NCBI GenBank assembly: GCA_034509425.1
Contig: JAVTVJ010000013.1
Location: forward strand, 372,001 to 436,000
DNA from: Eopsaltria australis
Taxonomy: Eukaryota; Chordata; Aves; Passeriformes; Petroicidae
Direction: 5' to 3'
DNA length: 64,000 bases
Both the position numbers and the translations under genes were made by a program. A model generated the notes under the pieces. That model searched no databases, was not told where the DNA came from, and saw only the letters and a program-made list of their open reading frames with translations. Below, piece by piece: positions 19,701 to 31,800 of this stretch (position 1 is its first letter; each line of letters begins with the position of its first letter).

Positions 19701-22700
19701 CAGTCACCTGCTGTCACTTTGCAGCTCACCTGGACGTTTGCAGGCTTGTGCTTCAGTCCTGGCTTGTTCAGGATTCTTTCAATCTGCTCATGGTTGAAGT
19801 TGGAGACACCAATGGCTTTTACCAGGCCAGCATCCACCAGCTCCTCCATGGCCTGACAGAAAGAGGGGCACAGTCAGCAGCACCCAGCATCCAAGACAGG
19901 CCCTGAAGGAATTTTTCCTAGTGTGGCTTTGTTTCCCTTCATTGGCAAGGAAGGACAGCTGTTTGGAGCTGCAAAGGTTGTCTCCTGGGGGAAAGTGCAC
20001 ACTGCTGTATTTGTGCCATGTCTTCCATCTCACCCAAACCCAAGGGCTCCTTTCTTGAGATGGCAGAAATTCACTCTCAGTTATTTTCACATAGGAAATA
20101 AGGATAATCAGTGATGTGCTCTTGAGCCAGCACTGGAGGGCTGTAGTGCAGGCTGTGGGCAAGATCATAATTTATTTCAGCAGAGTGTATTTGAGCAGTT
20201 TAAGAACAGTGGTGAGGACAGTTCTGTTTCTGTTATGCTCAAGCAGTCTGGCTCGCAGCCTCACTAAAGATTATCAGCTTGACTGAGCATGTATGTTTTG
20301 AAAAGCTACATTGTACATGTATAAATACACAAGAACTTTGTGACTGCTGAAGGTAATGAAAGCATGGAAAAGACTGCCAGTAACAGCAAACATGATTTCC
20401 CACCGTGGCTGAACTTACCTCCCATGTATCCAGAAAATCTGTGTTGCTGGGTATGGCCATGCCTTTGTCATCTGCAGGAAACAGATCCTCTCCTGCCTGT
20501 CAGTGAAAAATAAATGACTGAAATACTCTTTTTGTTGGCAACTTAACACCAAGACAACTGAAGACCATGATGGCTTTAGCTGCTAGTACAGAAAATACTA
20601 ATATTTGTCTACGTAGTTCCTGGCAATTTTGCCAGCAGTGTTTCCTAGTAGGAATGATCAGGAATCATTCCTGCTGGGAATGTCAGGTGTATCTCCTAGA
20701 CCCAGCAAAGTGGTGACTCACTGAAACACATACAGATAAACAAGTCACACAAACAAGCTTCCTGTACTCCTCTATTATTCCTTTAAGAGAGAACTGGATT
20801 TGTTTTTATTTTTGAAGGACCTGTTAAGGACCCAGGAATATTTAAGTCAGGTTTAGGCCGAGCCACATCTCCTGAACAAGGTACTAGGTAAATACACAGG
20901 TGTCCTGTGAAGGGAGCCTCAGTTTAAGTTGGTGGCAAATCAGAACACCCCAGATGTACAAATTCAGAAATAGAAACCCTCATCTCCACATTGCTCCACA
21001 TCCAGGGTGCAGATGTCAGAGTATTATGCCATGACACTTCTACTCAAGGTCTTTATTCACATAAAAGTAACCATGACAGCTTTGCAAGTATGACAAACAG
21101 TTGACAAGCTCCAAAGGAACAGATGAGATGGAGGTCTTAAACCTGTCTGCAGCAGAAAGAAAAAGCCAAGGCTAGACACAGACTGAGACATCAGCTCCTT
21201 TGAAGTACATGGAGGATGAGATGTATTTCATGTACTTCTGACATGGATGTCAGAAAGTCTCACCTTTTGAAATCCAAGGTCTGTGCAACAACTTTAAGGC
21301 TCCTACAGCAAAGGTCAGCTCAATCTGTACTGAATTAAGGACTCAGTGATTAAAGAAAGCAATAGAAGACAGAAACATTCTCTTGTTCTGTGATTCTGTA
21401 ACACGCAGAGGAAAGAACTTCCGTCAGGCACAAAGTACAGCCTTCCTTCCCACAAAGCAGGAGAGGATGCTTTAGCCCAAAGTCAAGCAGCATGAGTCAA
21501 TCTTGCAGCTGGGAGGCCTGCCCTTAGTGCTGGCTCTGCCTCCCCGTTATCAGGAGGGCAGAGGACGCTGTGCAGCAGCGCTCTGGGGCAGAGATCAGGG
21601 CCTGGCTGGTGTGGGCAGAGCAGAGCAGCATGGGCAGCACTGGGGCACTGCTGGCACAACAGGGCTCTGTCTGCAGCAGCAGTGGTGCTGCAAGGGCTCC
21701 TTCCTGACACTTGTGAGGAGCTCAGAGCAGAGCAGAGAAAACCAAGGGCCCTGCTGTTACTGTACCTTGAAGCCCAGAGGCCAGTGCATGAGGTACAGAT
21801 CCAGGTAATCCAATTTCAGGTCAGCAAGAGTCTTCTGGCAGCATTCCTTCACCAGAGGCTTCTCATGGAAAGTGGACCACAACTAGAGAAAAGAAACAAG
21901 GCAGACTGTGACCTCCTGGGTTAAATCTCTTACCTGAAAAAGGAAAAAAAACAACCCACTTGCTGGGACCATTTCTACTTAACTCATATTTTGAACAGTC
22001 CCATGAAAATGGAGAATGTAGAACACATCGTAGGTAACACAGTGACAAAAATAAGTATGGGCCTGAACTGTTCTCCTAATGACTCCACTCTATATCACAC
22101 AGCCTTTCCCCACTGCTCTGAATTTCCCTCTGTGCATGTGTTGTCCCAAAGCAGGCTTTCCCCTGGATCCCAGCTCACCCTACCTTGCTGACGATGAAGA
22201 GGTCCTCTCTTTTCACAGCACCTTGCTTGATTTTCTGCTGGATGCCTTCCCCAATCTCATTCTCATTCTGGTACACGTAGGCACAGTCGAAGTGCCGGTA
22301 CCCGGCATCGATGGCAGCCATCACCGCAGCCTTTACCTGCCCAGCTTCAGACTGGAGAAAGAAGGTTAAAATCCCAAATCAAAGCATACAGGCCATTTCC
22401 TAGTTATCTAGCAACTTCAAATGGGCTTTTAAGTAGAGTTTTTCCATGCCATGTTCTTAAAGCTCTGTTCATCGTACAAATGCAGGCTGCTGGGTCTGAA
22501 GCCAGCTTCCAGCCATTTATCCACAGCCCCAGTCCCAGTCCCAAGCAGGCTCAGCCAACAGCCAGGTAGAGCAGAGCCCCAACACTGCCAGAGATGGACC
22601 AGGGGGAACCAAGTTTTGTGCCAGGGAGCTCTGCAGTGCCTCTTGCTCAACCCTCCTCGCTTCCCAGTGCTGTGTCTAAGAAGAGGAACAGTCAAACTGT

Positions 22701-23605
22701 CCAGCAGAGAATTTTAGTTCCGTAGGGAGGGCAGCGGTCCACACCTTAGTCATCCACACCACTCTGGAGTGTTGCACTGTGCTCTAGCCCAGCTTGTCCT
22801 GGGACACATCCCACCTGTAATTTGAATTTTATGTCAGCTGCTTCCTTCAGAGCCAGAGGACATGTGCAATTCTATGTGTTTCTATAGCCTGAAAGGGCGT
22901 GTTAGAGCTGTGCACAAAGTAATGTTGGCATACCTTGTTCACACAAATCCAGCAATGTTTGTTTCTAGTATTGTGTCCAGATCAGTGATTTTGTAGCCAT
23001 CGTAACAACAGTGCAAACCTCTTTGTCAGAACTTGCTTGAAACGCATGAATTGTCTTCTAAAGGCATACTTTGATACCAGAGGATTCCCGAGGACCTCGC
23101 CCAGGATTACAGTTACTCAGCACGGAAGTGCTGCGGTGCAGTGGCACGGGAAGGGGCAGGGAGAGGGGCCCGGGACGGGTAGCAGGGGGTGGGTGGGATC
23201 CGCGCATCCCTGGCGGGTACGGGAGGGACGGAGCCACCGCCTCTCACAGGCTGGGGACAGCCGAGGGTCACCTCTCCCCCGCGGCAGGAGGGGCACGACA
23301 GGGACGGAGGGCACAGCACAGAAAGCGGCTTCAAAAGCAGCGCCGGGGCTCTGCCTGCGAGACCACCGGAGGGACAGGGCATCCCCGGCGAGATGTCGGG
23401 GATGGCGGCGGGGCCGTGTCACCGAGCCGAGCTGTCCCCAATCCCTGCCCACCCCCGAGCGCTGCTGTCCCTTCCGGAGGGGATGGCACCGGGCGCGGAC
23501 CCAGCCCCTCTGAGAGCGAGTGCCCGCTGCCCCCGTTACCTTCCATGTGCCCAGCCCCACGGCGGGCATCCTGGCCCCGGTGTAGAGCTTCACGCAGGTG
23601 GCCAT
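16738..23605 (-). CDS. Aldo-keto reductase, AKR1B-like (copy B), 10 exons, complete
   Basis: Predicted cytosolic NADPH-dependent carbonyl reductase, paralogue of copy A. The coding exons are 23605-23540, 22351-22184, 21882-21766, 20496-20419, 19852-19730, 18658-18552, 18425-18344, 17974-17891, 17136-17054 and 16780-16738. Exon lengths are the same as in copy A (951 nt, 316 residues plus stop), and all AG/GT borders are intact. Asp44, Tyr49, Lys78 and His111 are retained. The start reads [14 protein letters not shown] in a strong Kozak context (GAGCCATGG) and the end reads DYPFNAEY. Two changes stand out. The redox- and inhibitor-sensitive Cys299 is Tyr and Cys304 is Gly. The residue before the cofactor-site Gln184 is Val (KPANVQ), where most relatives have Asn. 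These suggest a shifted substrate range but not loss of activity. B lies between copies C and A on the same strand. Confidence 0.93.
21311..21460. repeat. Intron block shared with AKR copy A (copy B side)
   Basis: This is the partner of 10205-10335, in intron 3 of copy B. The order of shared words is kept with small indels. It supports segmental tandem duplication of the whole gene with its introns. Confidence 0.85.
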
Positions 23606-23800
23606 GGCTCCAGCCGGGAATGCTGCCCGCTGGTACCGCCCGCAGAGCCTTTAACGATGGCAGCGCCGTGCCCGCCCCGTGCCGGGACCCGCCCGCCCGG
23701 GACAGGCACACCGGGCTGGGACAGGCACACCGGGCTGGGCCGGGCTAGCGCCGCTTCTGCCCGGGCCCCCGCAGCTCCTCCGTGCGCTCCGGGCTCCCTC
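23100..23800 (-). promoter_or_regulatory. CpG-rich promoter, exon 1 and start of intron 1 of AKR copy B
   Basis: A strong rise in CpG covers exon 1, the adjoining intron and the upstream flank. On the minus strand GTTAAAGG at 23656-23648 sits about 43-51 nt before the ATG, in register with the TATTAAAGG of copy A. Two GGGACAGGCACACCGGGCT-type tandem units (about 23698-23737) lie just upstream. The long frames on both strands here come from high GC content. Confidence 0.65.
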
Positions 23801-23869
23801 CGAAAGTGGGATGATGCTCGTGATAACAGGAGAGGAAAAGTGAGCTCCTTTGTAGGAGTAAATTAGAAA

Positions 23870-24190
23870 GCAGTTATTTTAACGAATGTTTAGTGTTGGG
23901 AGAGGTTTCCTGTAATGTTTTTTGGAAGTTGCTGAAGAATAAATGTTATGTTGAGGCCACCTGAGAAACTTTGCTGCATGCTCGTGCTTTGAGAGTTTAT
24001 TCAGGTGTGAGCATCAGAATGGTGCATTCTTCTCTGTGTGCCTTTCCCACAGCAGATGCCCAGCTGCTTTGTAGCTTTTTTGCCCTGCTTACCTGAGGGC
24101 AGACAATAGTTTGTCTCTGTAATCCTCTGGGTTTTTGTCAGCGCCATCAGCCATCCTCAGCAGGATGTGATGTTTCAGTTAACATCACAA
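23870..24190. repeat. Upstream flank of copy B homologous to upstream flank of copy A
   Basis: Segments such as ttcaggtgtgag, agctgctttgtagctttttt, gccatca and agcaggatgt recur in the same order at about 12340-12810. The duplicated unit therefore extends at least several hundred bases beyond the promoters. Confidence 0.6.
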
Positions 24191-24199
24191 AATGGTTAT

Positions 24200-26180
24200 G
24201 TGTTTGCCTTTTACTTTTTTTTTCCTGGATTCCTTCTCTGTAAATCTGCTCTGAGCATGCTCAGACTCTTGGGGTTTGGTTCAGGGGACAATGATATCAA
24301 AGGAAAGATTGTGATATTAGGAGTGCCAATGACAGTATTAAAACCAAGCTGTTTGTATGAGACATCTGCTGCCATCCTAGTCGGGGTTTTTTTCCTCAAT
24401 GGTTTCTTGACTGAGAGATGTAAATGTCTCTGTCTTTTAGAAAGGATTTTGGGCTGGAGGTTTGCATTTGCTGCAATGTATCTGAGGTCCACTGTCCTGT
24501 CTCTCATAGCCAAAATGCTCAAGCCAAAAGCACAAGTTTTGTTCACACCTCATTTGAGAATAAAGGCTTCTTTGTTTTTAATCACATAGAAAGGCCAAAC
24601 TCTTTCTGCATTTGTCATGGGGTAAGGGAACACCAGACAATGTGATAAACTGCATTCACCAAGTGCATCAATGGAGGAAAAGGCTGGCAGGGAGAATGTG
24701 ACACATGCACTGAAGGAGTCTTGGTACATATGAGCTATGGATGATAAAGCAACAGGAGAATGATACCTGGAATATTCACAACGTGTAACAGTGGGTGCCC
24801 CTCATAAAATACTCCAGTGAGTCAGTGTGGCCTCACCTGGGGAAATACAGCACTCAACTCTGACCTGTGTCAGGCTCTGGGCAGTGGCTCAGCACTAACA
24901 CACGCTCCTCTACCTCGTGTCCTCATCATTTTGGATATCTGCATGGGTGTAGTCATGTTTCCCCACAGGCTGGTTTATTGAGGGCTTGTAAAGCTGGATC
25001 AATGTCAGCACAGCCTGGCAGCTAGAGCAGTCCACACTTTCACCACAGAGCTCTCCAGCATTCCAGGTATTGTTCTCCTGCCACTTTCACACTGCATGTA
25101 CCAAGACTCCCCCCCAGTTCTTGTCTGCACCACCTGGTCAGTCATGGTTCATTATATCCAGTTATTTTAACTCCTAATCATGGCAAATTCTTGGTGCTCC
25201 TGTGACATTCAGACCCTCAGCTTTTCTGCCATCAGTCAAGCACCTTTCATCCATGCTCTCATACCTACAAACCAGTGATGTACAGTGCAAGCAGCTCAAG
25301 CTTGTCTAAGTGTACTCACCCACTGCATACTGAGTTAAACTACCACAGTGATACCAATGTAGTTTTCCAGCAGTTTCAGGTGTTTGCCTCATTTCTTGTT
25401 GGCCCACAGTCCATACTAAGGCTTGTCCTGCTCAACTGTTCTTTTCAGCATTGCTCTGTCATTGCTTATATCAAATTATTCAACTTTTGATCAAGACAAG
25501 ATGTCGATGCTCTTGTGACATCATTTAAAATGGAATAGGGATGATTATTTCCAATTACACTGTTGATGCAAGCTTCTTGGTTTGTTAATTTTAACATTGG
25601 AACAGAACTTCCAAACCAGCAGTAATGCAATCATTTTTATTTTGGTCAAGAATGAAATTGAACATCAATCTCTGTCCAGTTTCAGCCTGTAAAAAAAGTG
25701 TCTGAAATAAGGCCCAGTATGAGTTAGGATCCATCTGTAGGTCTGGACACCTCTCCCATTTATTCTTCTTTCCCAGAAAGCTTTGGGCTGTCTTTTACCT
25801 TCAGGCAGTGATTATGTGATTATTCAGGATGGATCTTTCTCCTCCACTTGCATATCCTTAACCTTGCAGCCTTAAGTGGTGTTGATGCAAGACAGAAGAT
25901 AAAATCAGTTGCTAGTTCCCTCTCCTGTTTTCTCCTTTGCCATTTCAGCCATGCAGAGACACTCGTGTAATGAGAATTATCATAGCCCACATTTTGTTCT
26001 TCAGAAAAATTGTACTATTTCCTTCCACCAAAGCAAAAAACCCAAAGTGACTGAACACATATCCTGTGCCTTTGCTGTCAGGAGGGATTCAGTGTGTAAG
26101 CTACATAGTGCACAATTTGAGGCAATGGTAGAAGCTCATTAGACCCTGGAGGCCTGAGAGAGGGCAGAAAAAAAAGCCAT
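24200..26180. other. Spacer between AKR copies B and C
   Basis: No gene is recognised. The right end (from about 25950) is 3'-UTR-like sequence of copy C, with similarity to the region after the stop of copies A and B. TTTATT at 25759-25764 gives a possible AATAAA for copy C on the minus strand. The remaining open frames lack any family signature. Confidence 0.5.
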
Positions 26181-26182
26181 CT

Positions 26183-28382
26183 TCAATATTCTGCATTGAA
26201 AGGGTACTCCTTGTGATTTTTGCACCTGGAAGATACCAAAGAGGAAAGATTACTCAAGGCTAAAGTAATTGCTATATAGAACAACAGTGGGTGTACAGAG
26301 GAGCCTTCAAGGGAGGCTCTGAACTGAATGACTACAGAGTGAACTTAAGAGTTCACTTACACTTAACAGTATAGGAACAGCCTACAGGACCAACAATTTC
26401 CAGCCTTTTTCCATTATTCAGGCACTGAACAGTGGTGGGACCAAGCTACTTTCTAGATAAAGAGTTAAAATTCACACTGATTACAGAGACAACAGTGGTT
26501 TCTGTGGCCTTGCAGCCAAGACTTGCTGCTTTGGCTTCCAAGGTGCGTATCTGCAAGCAGCTGTGCTTTGTACTGCACAACAGATGGTCCTTCCCCACCA
26601 CAAGCACCTGTGTAAGAGCTGACATCAATTTATAATACCCCACAGAAAAAGATTACCCTAAGTTTAAAACTGCCTAATCCTCATTTCTCCCATATGGGCA
26701 CAGCCAAAGTTATCAATTAGAACCCTCATTTTGGAATTCCAGGCACACAAAGTTTCCTGGAGAATGGATTTACAATGAACACACAGCATGACTTATACTC
26801 ATCTTTTAGTCAATAAAGTGAAAGCATAACAACAGATGCTTCTTCCCCCAAATTATTTCAGATTTCAAAATATACCCACTTTGAACAGCTATACCAGTTC
26901 CTGTGAGATCAGAAGAAAGATAATTGAAAATGTAAGAGATTGAAGGACACAAACTGTCACTTACGTGACCATTTCACAGATCCTCCAGTTTCTGTTCAAG
27001 CCAAGAAGGGTTGCCATCTCCTCTTTAGTCAGCTCAAAGTCAAACACCTAAAAAGAGAAAAAACAGCTGGATTTGACTTCTTTGAAAAAATCAAATCAGA
27101 AGTGAGATTCACAAGATGAAAGAACAAGTTCATATCAGAAAGGATGCTGGTTACAAGTGATGGTTTCATGAAACAGGGAAAGGAAAGGAAGTATCTTTGG
27201 ATTTCCCAGACTCTACTGGGAAGAAACAGAAGAACAGGAGACACCATGTAAAGTGCCTGATAAGGTTATCAGCATCCTGGTTCCAAGAGCTCTGCCTGTT
27301 CTTCAGCTGGAGTTCTCACTGTAGGCCTGATTTCCAGACTGACAGAAAGAGCCCAGTCCTCGTGCTGCAGGAGGCCACGGCAAGGGTGAGAAAGGATCAC
27401 TGCCAAGCCATCCCTGAGGGGCAGCACCCAGCTCACTCCTGACCCCTCACCTGGAAGTTCTCCACAATGCGCTTTGGGGTGACAGATTTGGGAATCACAA
27501 TCACATTTCTCTGGATCTGGAAGCGAAGGAGAACCTGCAGGAACAGAAAACTGAATCATTCCTCCTGTTCCAACAGCTGCTTTCCCTAAGCTCTACCTGC
27601 TTCTGCAGAGCTGCATTTCAAATCATCCATGTCCCTGCAGCCCAGGCTGCACTGCCTGCAGAGCAGAGAGGGAAGTGGTGGAAGCCCCCATGGAAGGTCT
27701 CCCTTCCCATCCCATTTTGGGCCAGTCAATTCCCTTTCTTTGCACCTGGGATTTTAGCAGTCTGTGCAAGGCTTTCATTTCTCCAAGAGGACTTGAGAAG
27801 GGAAGTGACAACTGAAGGTGAGTCAAGAATATTTCCTTGACTGATGGCCAGAGTTCCTAGCAGCATTTCTTGTAGGGCACAGAATGGACAACCTGCATTG
27901 CTTGTTAACACCTCAAAAAAGCAGCACTGCTCACAGGTAACACCATGAGGCTGCTCCCTCTCTTCAGACATAGTTTATCCTAAATTGCAGTGTTACAGGA
28001 AGGGGTACCCACTGTGTGGCATCTCCCCACCTGTGCTGGAGTCTTCTTGTGCTTGGCTGCAATCTCCTTGATCTTGGGGTCATCCAGAAGGGAAGGTGCC
28101 TCTGGCTTAGAACTAGACAAAGTGGGGGGAAAAAAAGGATGAAACAACAATGAATCACTTGAGAAAGATTCTATCTAGCCCCATTAATTAAAAAAAAACC
28201 CAAACATATATAAACCTGCACCATTACTCAATTAGTCTGAATGTTTCAGACTTAAATCACATGAACCCACTGGGAAATTACCCATCAGGACGTCCAAGGG
28301 GACAGTAAGCTGTCACAGTGATCCCTTTGGAGTGGCAGTAGTCAATCAGCTTCTCCTGGGAAAGGTATGGATGACACTCAAT
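26183..28382 (-). pseudogene. 5'-truncated aldo-keto reductase (copy C), exons 6-10 only
   Basis: Five AKR1B-type exons are present in order: 28382-28282, 28112-28031, 27534-27451, 27047-26965 and 26225-26183. Each keeps splice borders and an open frame through a normal stop; the product ends EYPFNAEY. No exon 1-5 counterpart is seen to the right, so the NADPH-binding start and the catalytic Asp, Tyr, Lys and His are all missing. The piece could make only the C-terminal half of the barrel. Exon 6 is 6 nt shorter than in A and B. The exon 6/7 junction reads PDGSKPEAP instead of PDRPWAKPEDP, dropping two residues and the loop Trp. The C-loop keeps Cys in the RICEM context. Either it is a recently truncated copy whose frames have not yet decayed, or it is used as alternative 3' exons of an unseen transcript, or the assembly is missing a piece. 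I favour a truncated duplicate. Confidence 0.8.
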
Positions 28383-28759
28383 CTGCCAACACAGAAGCAG
28401 AGATTGAGAGCTGTAGAACTCCTGTGGTTTTCCCTTGCTCCAGAGGTTTTTCTGAATGCTAATTTCCTAATTACAGGTTGTCTTCACGTGACCCTGCGGG
28501 TGGCCTGTGTGACACTACAAGACAATAATTCTGTAGGGCACCAGCTTTTATACTGAGTCTTTATGTGCTTTTTGGATTTTGTTCTGAGGGGGTTTGTAAG
28601 AGCCAGAATGATTGCTCATATCTGGATTCTTCACGCCTCCAGAGAGAATGGTTCCAAAGAAAATACTCCAGAGTTAATGGTTCAACAAGATCAGACAAAA
28701 AGGAAATATTCTGGTTCTGTTTGTAGAGAGAAATACTCAGAGAAAGGGATTTAAAGTAC

Positions 28760-28835
28760 ATGCTTGTCTACTTTGTTCTCCCTTTTGCCACCTCCTCATT
28801 CAACTGTAATTAGAACTTTTTAATCCCTGAAAAGT
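28760..28835. other. Right-hand end of AKR homology in copy C (duplication breakpoint)
   Basis: About 28763-28828 (tactttgttctcccttttgc, tcctcatt, gtaatta, ttaatccc) matches copy B at about 19638-19693, which lies only some 40 bases before exon 5 of copy B. Beyond 28835 the match stops and no exon 5 follows. The breakpoint of the truncated duplicate therefore lies in what was intron 5. Confidence 0.7.
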
Positions 28836-28839
28836 ATTC

Positions 28840-31800
28840 CCATTTGGTGGGCTTTTTCTGTAGCGTTCATTCAAAGCATAGGCAGTTGTAGCATAGCCGG
28901 TATCTGCAGATTTTAAAAAGCAGGGTGTTAAGCTAGCTTTTCTCCCACCCACCTCTCCTGAGTGTAGCTTATCCTGTTGAATGGAATTAACAGAATTTCC
29001 AGTGACAAGTACAGCCAGCGAGTTGTTGTTCAACTTGTAGTTAGCTTTCCTCAACGCCCACAACATAAGGAGGATTCCAGGGGTAAAGGCAGGGGAATTT
29101 GGGGCTATTCAATGCTAAGGTACGAGCCTGGCAGTACATGCACTGTACTTACTACAGCAGAGGAAGTAAAGAGGGTATTTTTCTTTGGTGCTGTGTCTTG
29201 CAGGGTAAATTTGGCTGGGGAGCCCTGCCAAGGGAAATCCTCTAGGCCAGATTCTGTACTGAGCAGTACTCGGTGGAGTTGCGTGCGGGGGTGCAGAGGA
29301 GAAGCTGTGTGCTTTGAGCAAACAACCGCCGGCAGCTGTGCTTCAGCTGCTCCGTGGGAGTGCGGCAGTCTCTGCAAGGCGCTCCCAGTTCCTCAGGTGG
29401 GAAGATCAGAGCACAGCGAGTGCACTGCTCCCAGGGGGGCTGAGCACTCCCAGCGCTCTGCGAGTCTGAGACCTGTGAGCAGTAGGAAGGGAAGCTCCTG
29501 GTGGTCAGCGAAAGCCCTTGGCTCCCGTCTCTGCTTTCATTACTGCTCTGTTTTTGCCAGACCTTTGGAGAAGCCGTGTTTGGAGCCGTGGCAGTGTGGT
29601 CTGTGTGCAGACAGCCACGTCCTCAGAGCTGCCTGCAAACACCAAGCACCTTTCCTGGCTGCCCGTGGCAGGAGCTGAGGGTGCTCAGCGAGCACCTTCC
29701 AGGCTTAGTTAGACCCATGAGGAGCTAAAATCCTAGAAAGAAGCTTTGTTAATTGCTTAAGCCTGTGCTCACGCTTTGCAACCAGCTGACACAGGCTGTG
29801 CCTGGGCTGCTGCAGCTGCAGGGAGGGATTCCTGCCTGCTGTCAGCCCCTGCGCCCCGTGTGCCCTGGCAGCTGCCGGGCACCTCCCTGTGCTGCCTCTC
29901 CAGCGTGAGGCTGGTGCCCACAGCAGCAATCCTGCCAGGGGAGAGGATGGGATTGCTGTAGGGGTGGTGGGCAGTGGCCAGCTCTTGCTGTGAGGCTGCT
30001 CTGAAAGACTCAGGCTGCATGTGGAGCTCAGTCTTCATGGCTGAACTGTGAGGGGATCAGAGGCCCCCAGGGCCCTCTAACACCTGCTCATCATGCTAGC
30101 ACTTAGGTGGTTTCATTCTATTTTTCCTCCCCTTCTAAACCACCTTGGCTGGAAGAAGAATGACCCAAAAGTCTGTTGGGATAGTGAGCAAGCCTCTGAA
30201 ATGCATTTTGGCTGGATGCACTTGGCTGGATGCTGCAAGAGCTTGAATGAACCCAAGCTCTTGGTGCCTGTGCCTGCTCCAGCAGCCAGATCTGTCTCTG
30301 TTGGGCACCAGCTGGGCTGTGCTCTCCAGGAGCTGCTGGGCTGGGTATTTTTCCTTGCTGTGCTACAGGAGCTGCACCGTGACTCACACCTTGTGGGTAG
30401 GGCTGATGGATGCCTTCTTCCTCTGCCTCCTCCTCACTCGGGTCCCTGGTGGCTTCTCCCAAGCTGTGCAGCAACCAGGGAAGGACTGTTCCAGGGTCTG
30501 CAGCATGGCTGGGGGCTTTTCCAGCCTGCCTTTGCTTCTCCAGGCTTCGACTTTCCAGCAGCTGCTGGCCCTCATCTTTCTGGGTATTTCCCGAGGTTTG
30601 TGAGCAGCTGAAATGTGTTTTTGCTGGAATCCAGCAGACTCCTGCTCTCTGTTGGTCCTGAATATGGCTAAAGCTGAGCCTTTAGGCCAAGCTCAGCCTC
30701 ATCCCATCCTCCCTTTCTCTGTTCCAGGCTGGGAGATGCCAGTGCTGCATCTTGCTTTGGAAAAAATCCCCTCCAGGCTGGGAACAGCTAGCTACAGCTC
30801 TGCCTTCCCCACTCACAGATTCACTTCCTTTAGCTGAGGCATCACTCAGTGGGAACAAGCCACTTCCCCTCAGCTTTAATTAAGAAAAAGCAGGAAGTTT
30901 TAGGTGGTTAACAATGGATTTTTTTCATTTCTCCTTTTTTCTGATCATCCATCAATGTGCAAAGCAAGGTTGGTGATTGTAGACCTAGAAAACAATTGAA
31001 TGAACCTTCAGAGGCCAGAGTGGGGATAAGGACTGTATTGTTACCTTGGAAATCAGAGCAGGTAGGGCTGATCCTTGAGCAGGAACAGCAGCAGCCAGTG
31101 AGGGGGGTAGAGTCAGGGAATTAAGATGGAGAAAGCAGCAGATGTTGAATTATAGCACCAGGAGCGTGCACTCAGCCGGGAGCTGGAAATTCCTGCTGGG
31201 AAAATTGATCTTTCTTATGTCTGAAGCAGAGATGCCTCTGTCTGGGCTGATGCTGAGAAGGGCTGAACTCTTCACCTTGGCAGTGTTTTGCTGTTGCATT
31301 TCTGAGTCTCAGCACCTGCAGTTTGTTTTTCCTGCGTTGTGGATGCCCTGGTCCTGGGGAGCTGGTGGGTGCCTGAAGGGCTCAGCTCAGGGAAACAGGG
31401 GTGGGAAGTGCACCCAGGGTAACTCAGCCAAGCAATCCATCAGCAGTCATCTGTCCCCACTGCTCCCTGCCATAGGAAAGCATCCATCCTCCTCCTCCAG
31501 AACCATGGACACCCCATCAGTCACTGGCCATTTGCCCTTCCCTGGGGCTTCCCACAGCTCCTGAAATGCACTGATGGTTTTTCTTACTTTATGGGAGTTT
31601 GAGTTCTGCTTTGCACTCAGTGAACCCTGGGACTCTGCAATCAGAGGGGTGGGTGACAGACAGTTTTCCTGTTGTCTCCTCTGTGGCTTTCAGGGTGAGT
31701 TCACCTCCAGGCAGAGATTCCAGCTGATCTGAAGGGAAATCTCCATGGGGCTCATGTCTTGTGGTGTCTCTGTGTGTGAGGTGAGCTCGCCCTGGAGCCC

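Noticed and set aside
28977..29678. 233-codon plus-strand frame between AKR copy C and RGS9
   Set aside because: No family resemblance, no strong start context and no splice logic. It does not contain the missing RGS9 first exon.
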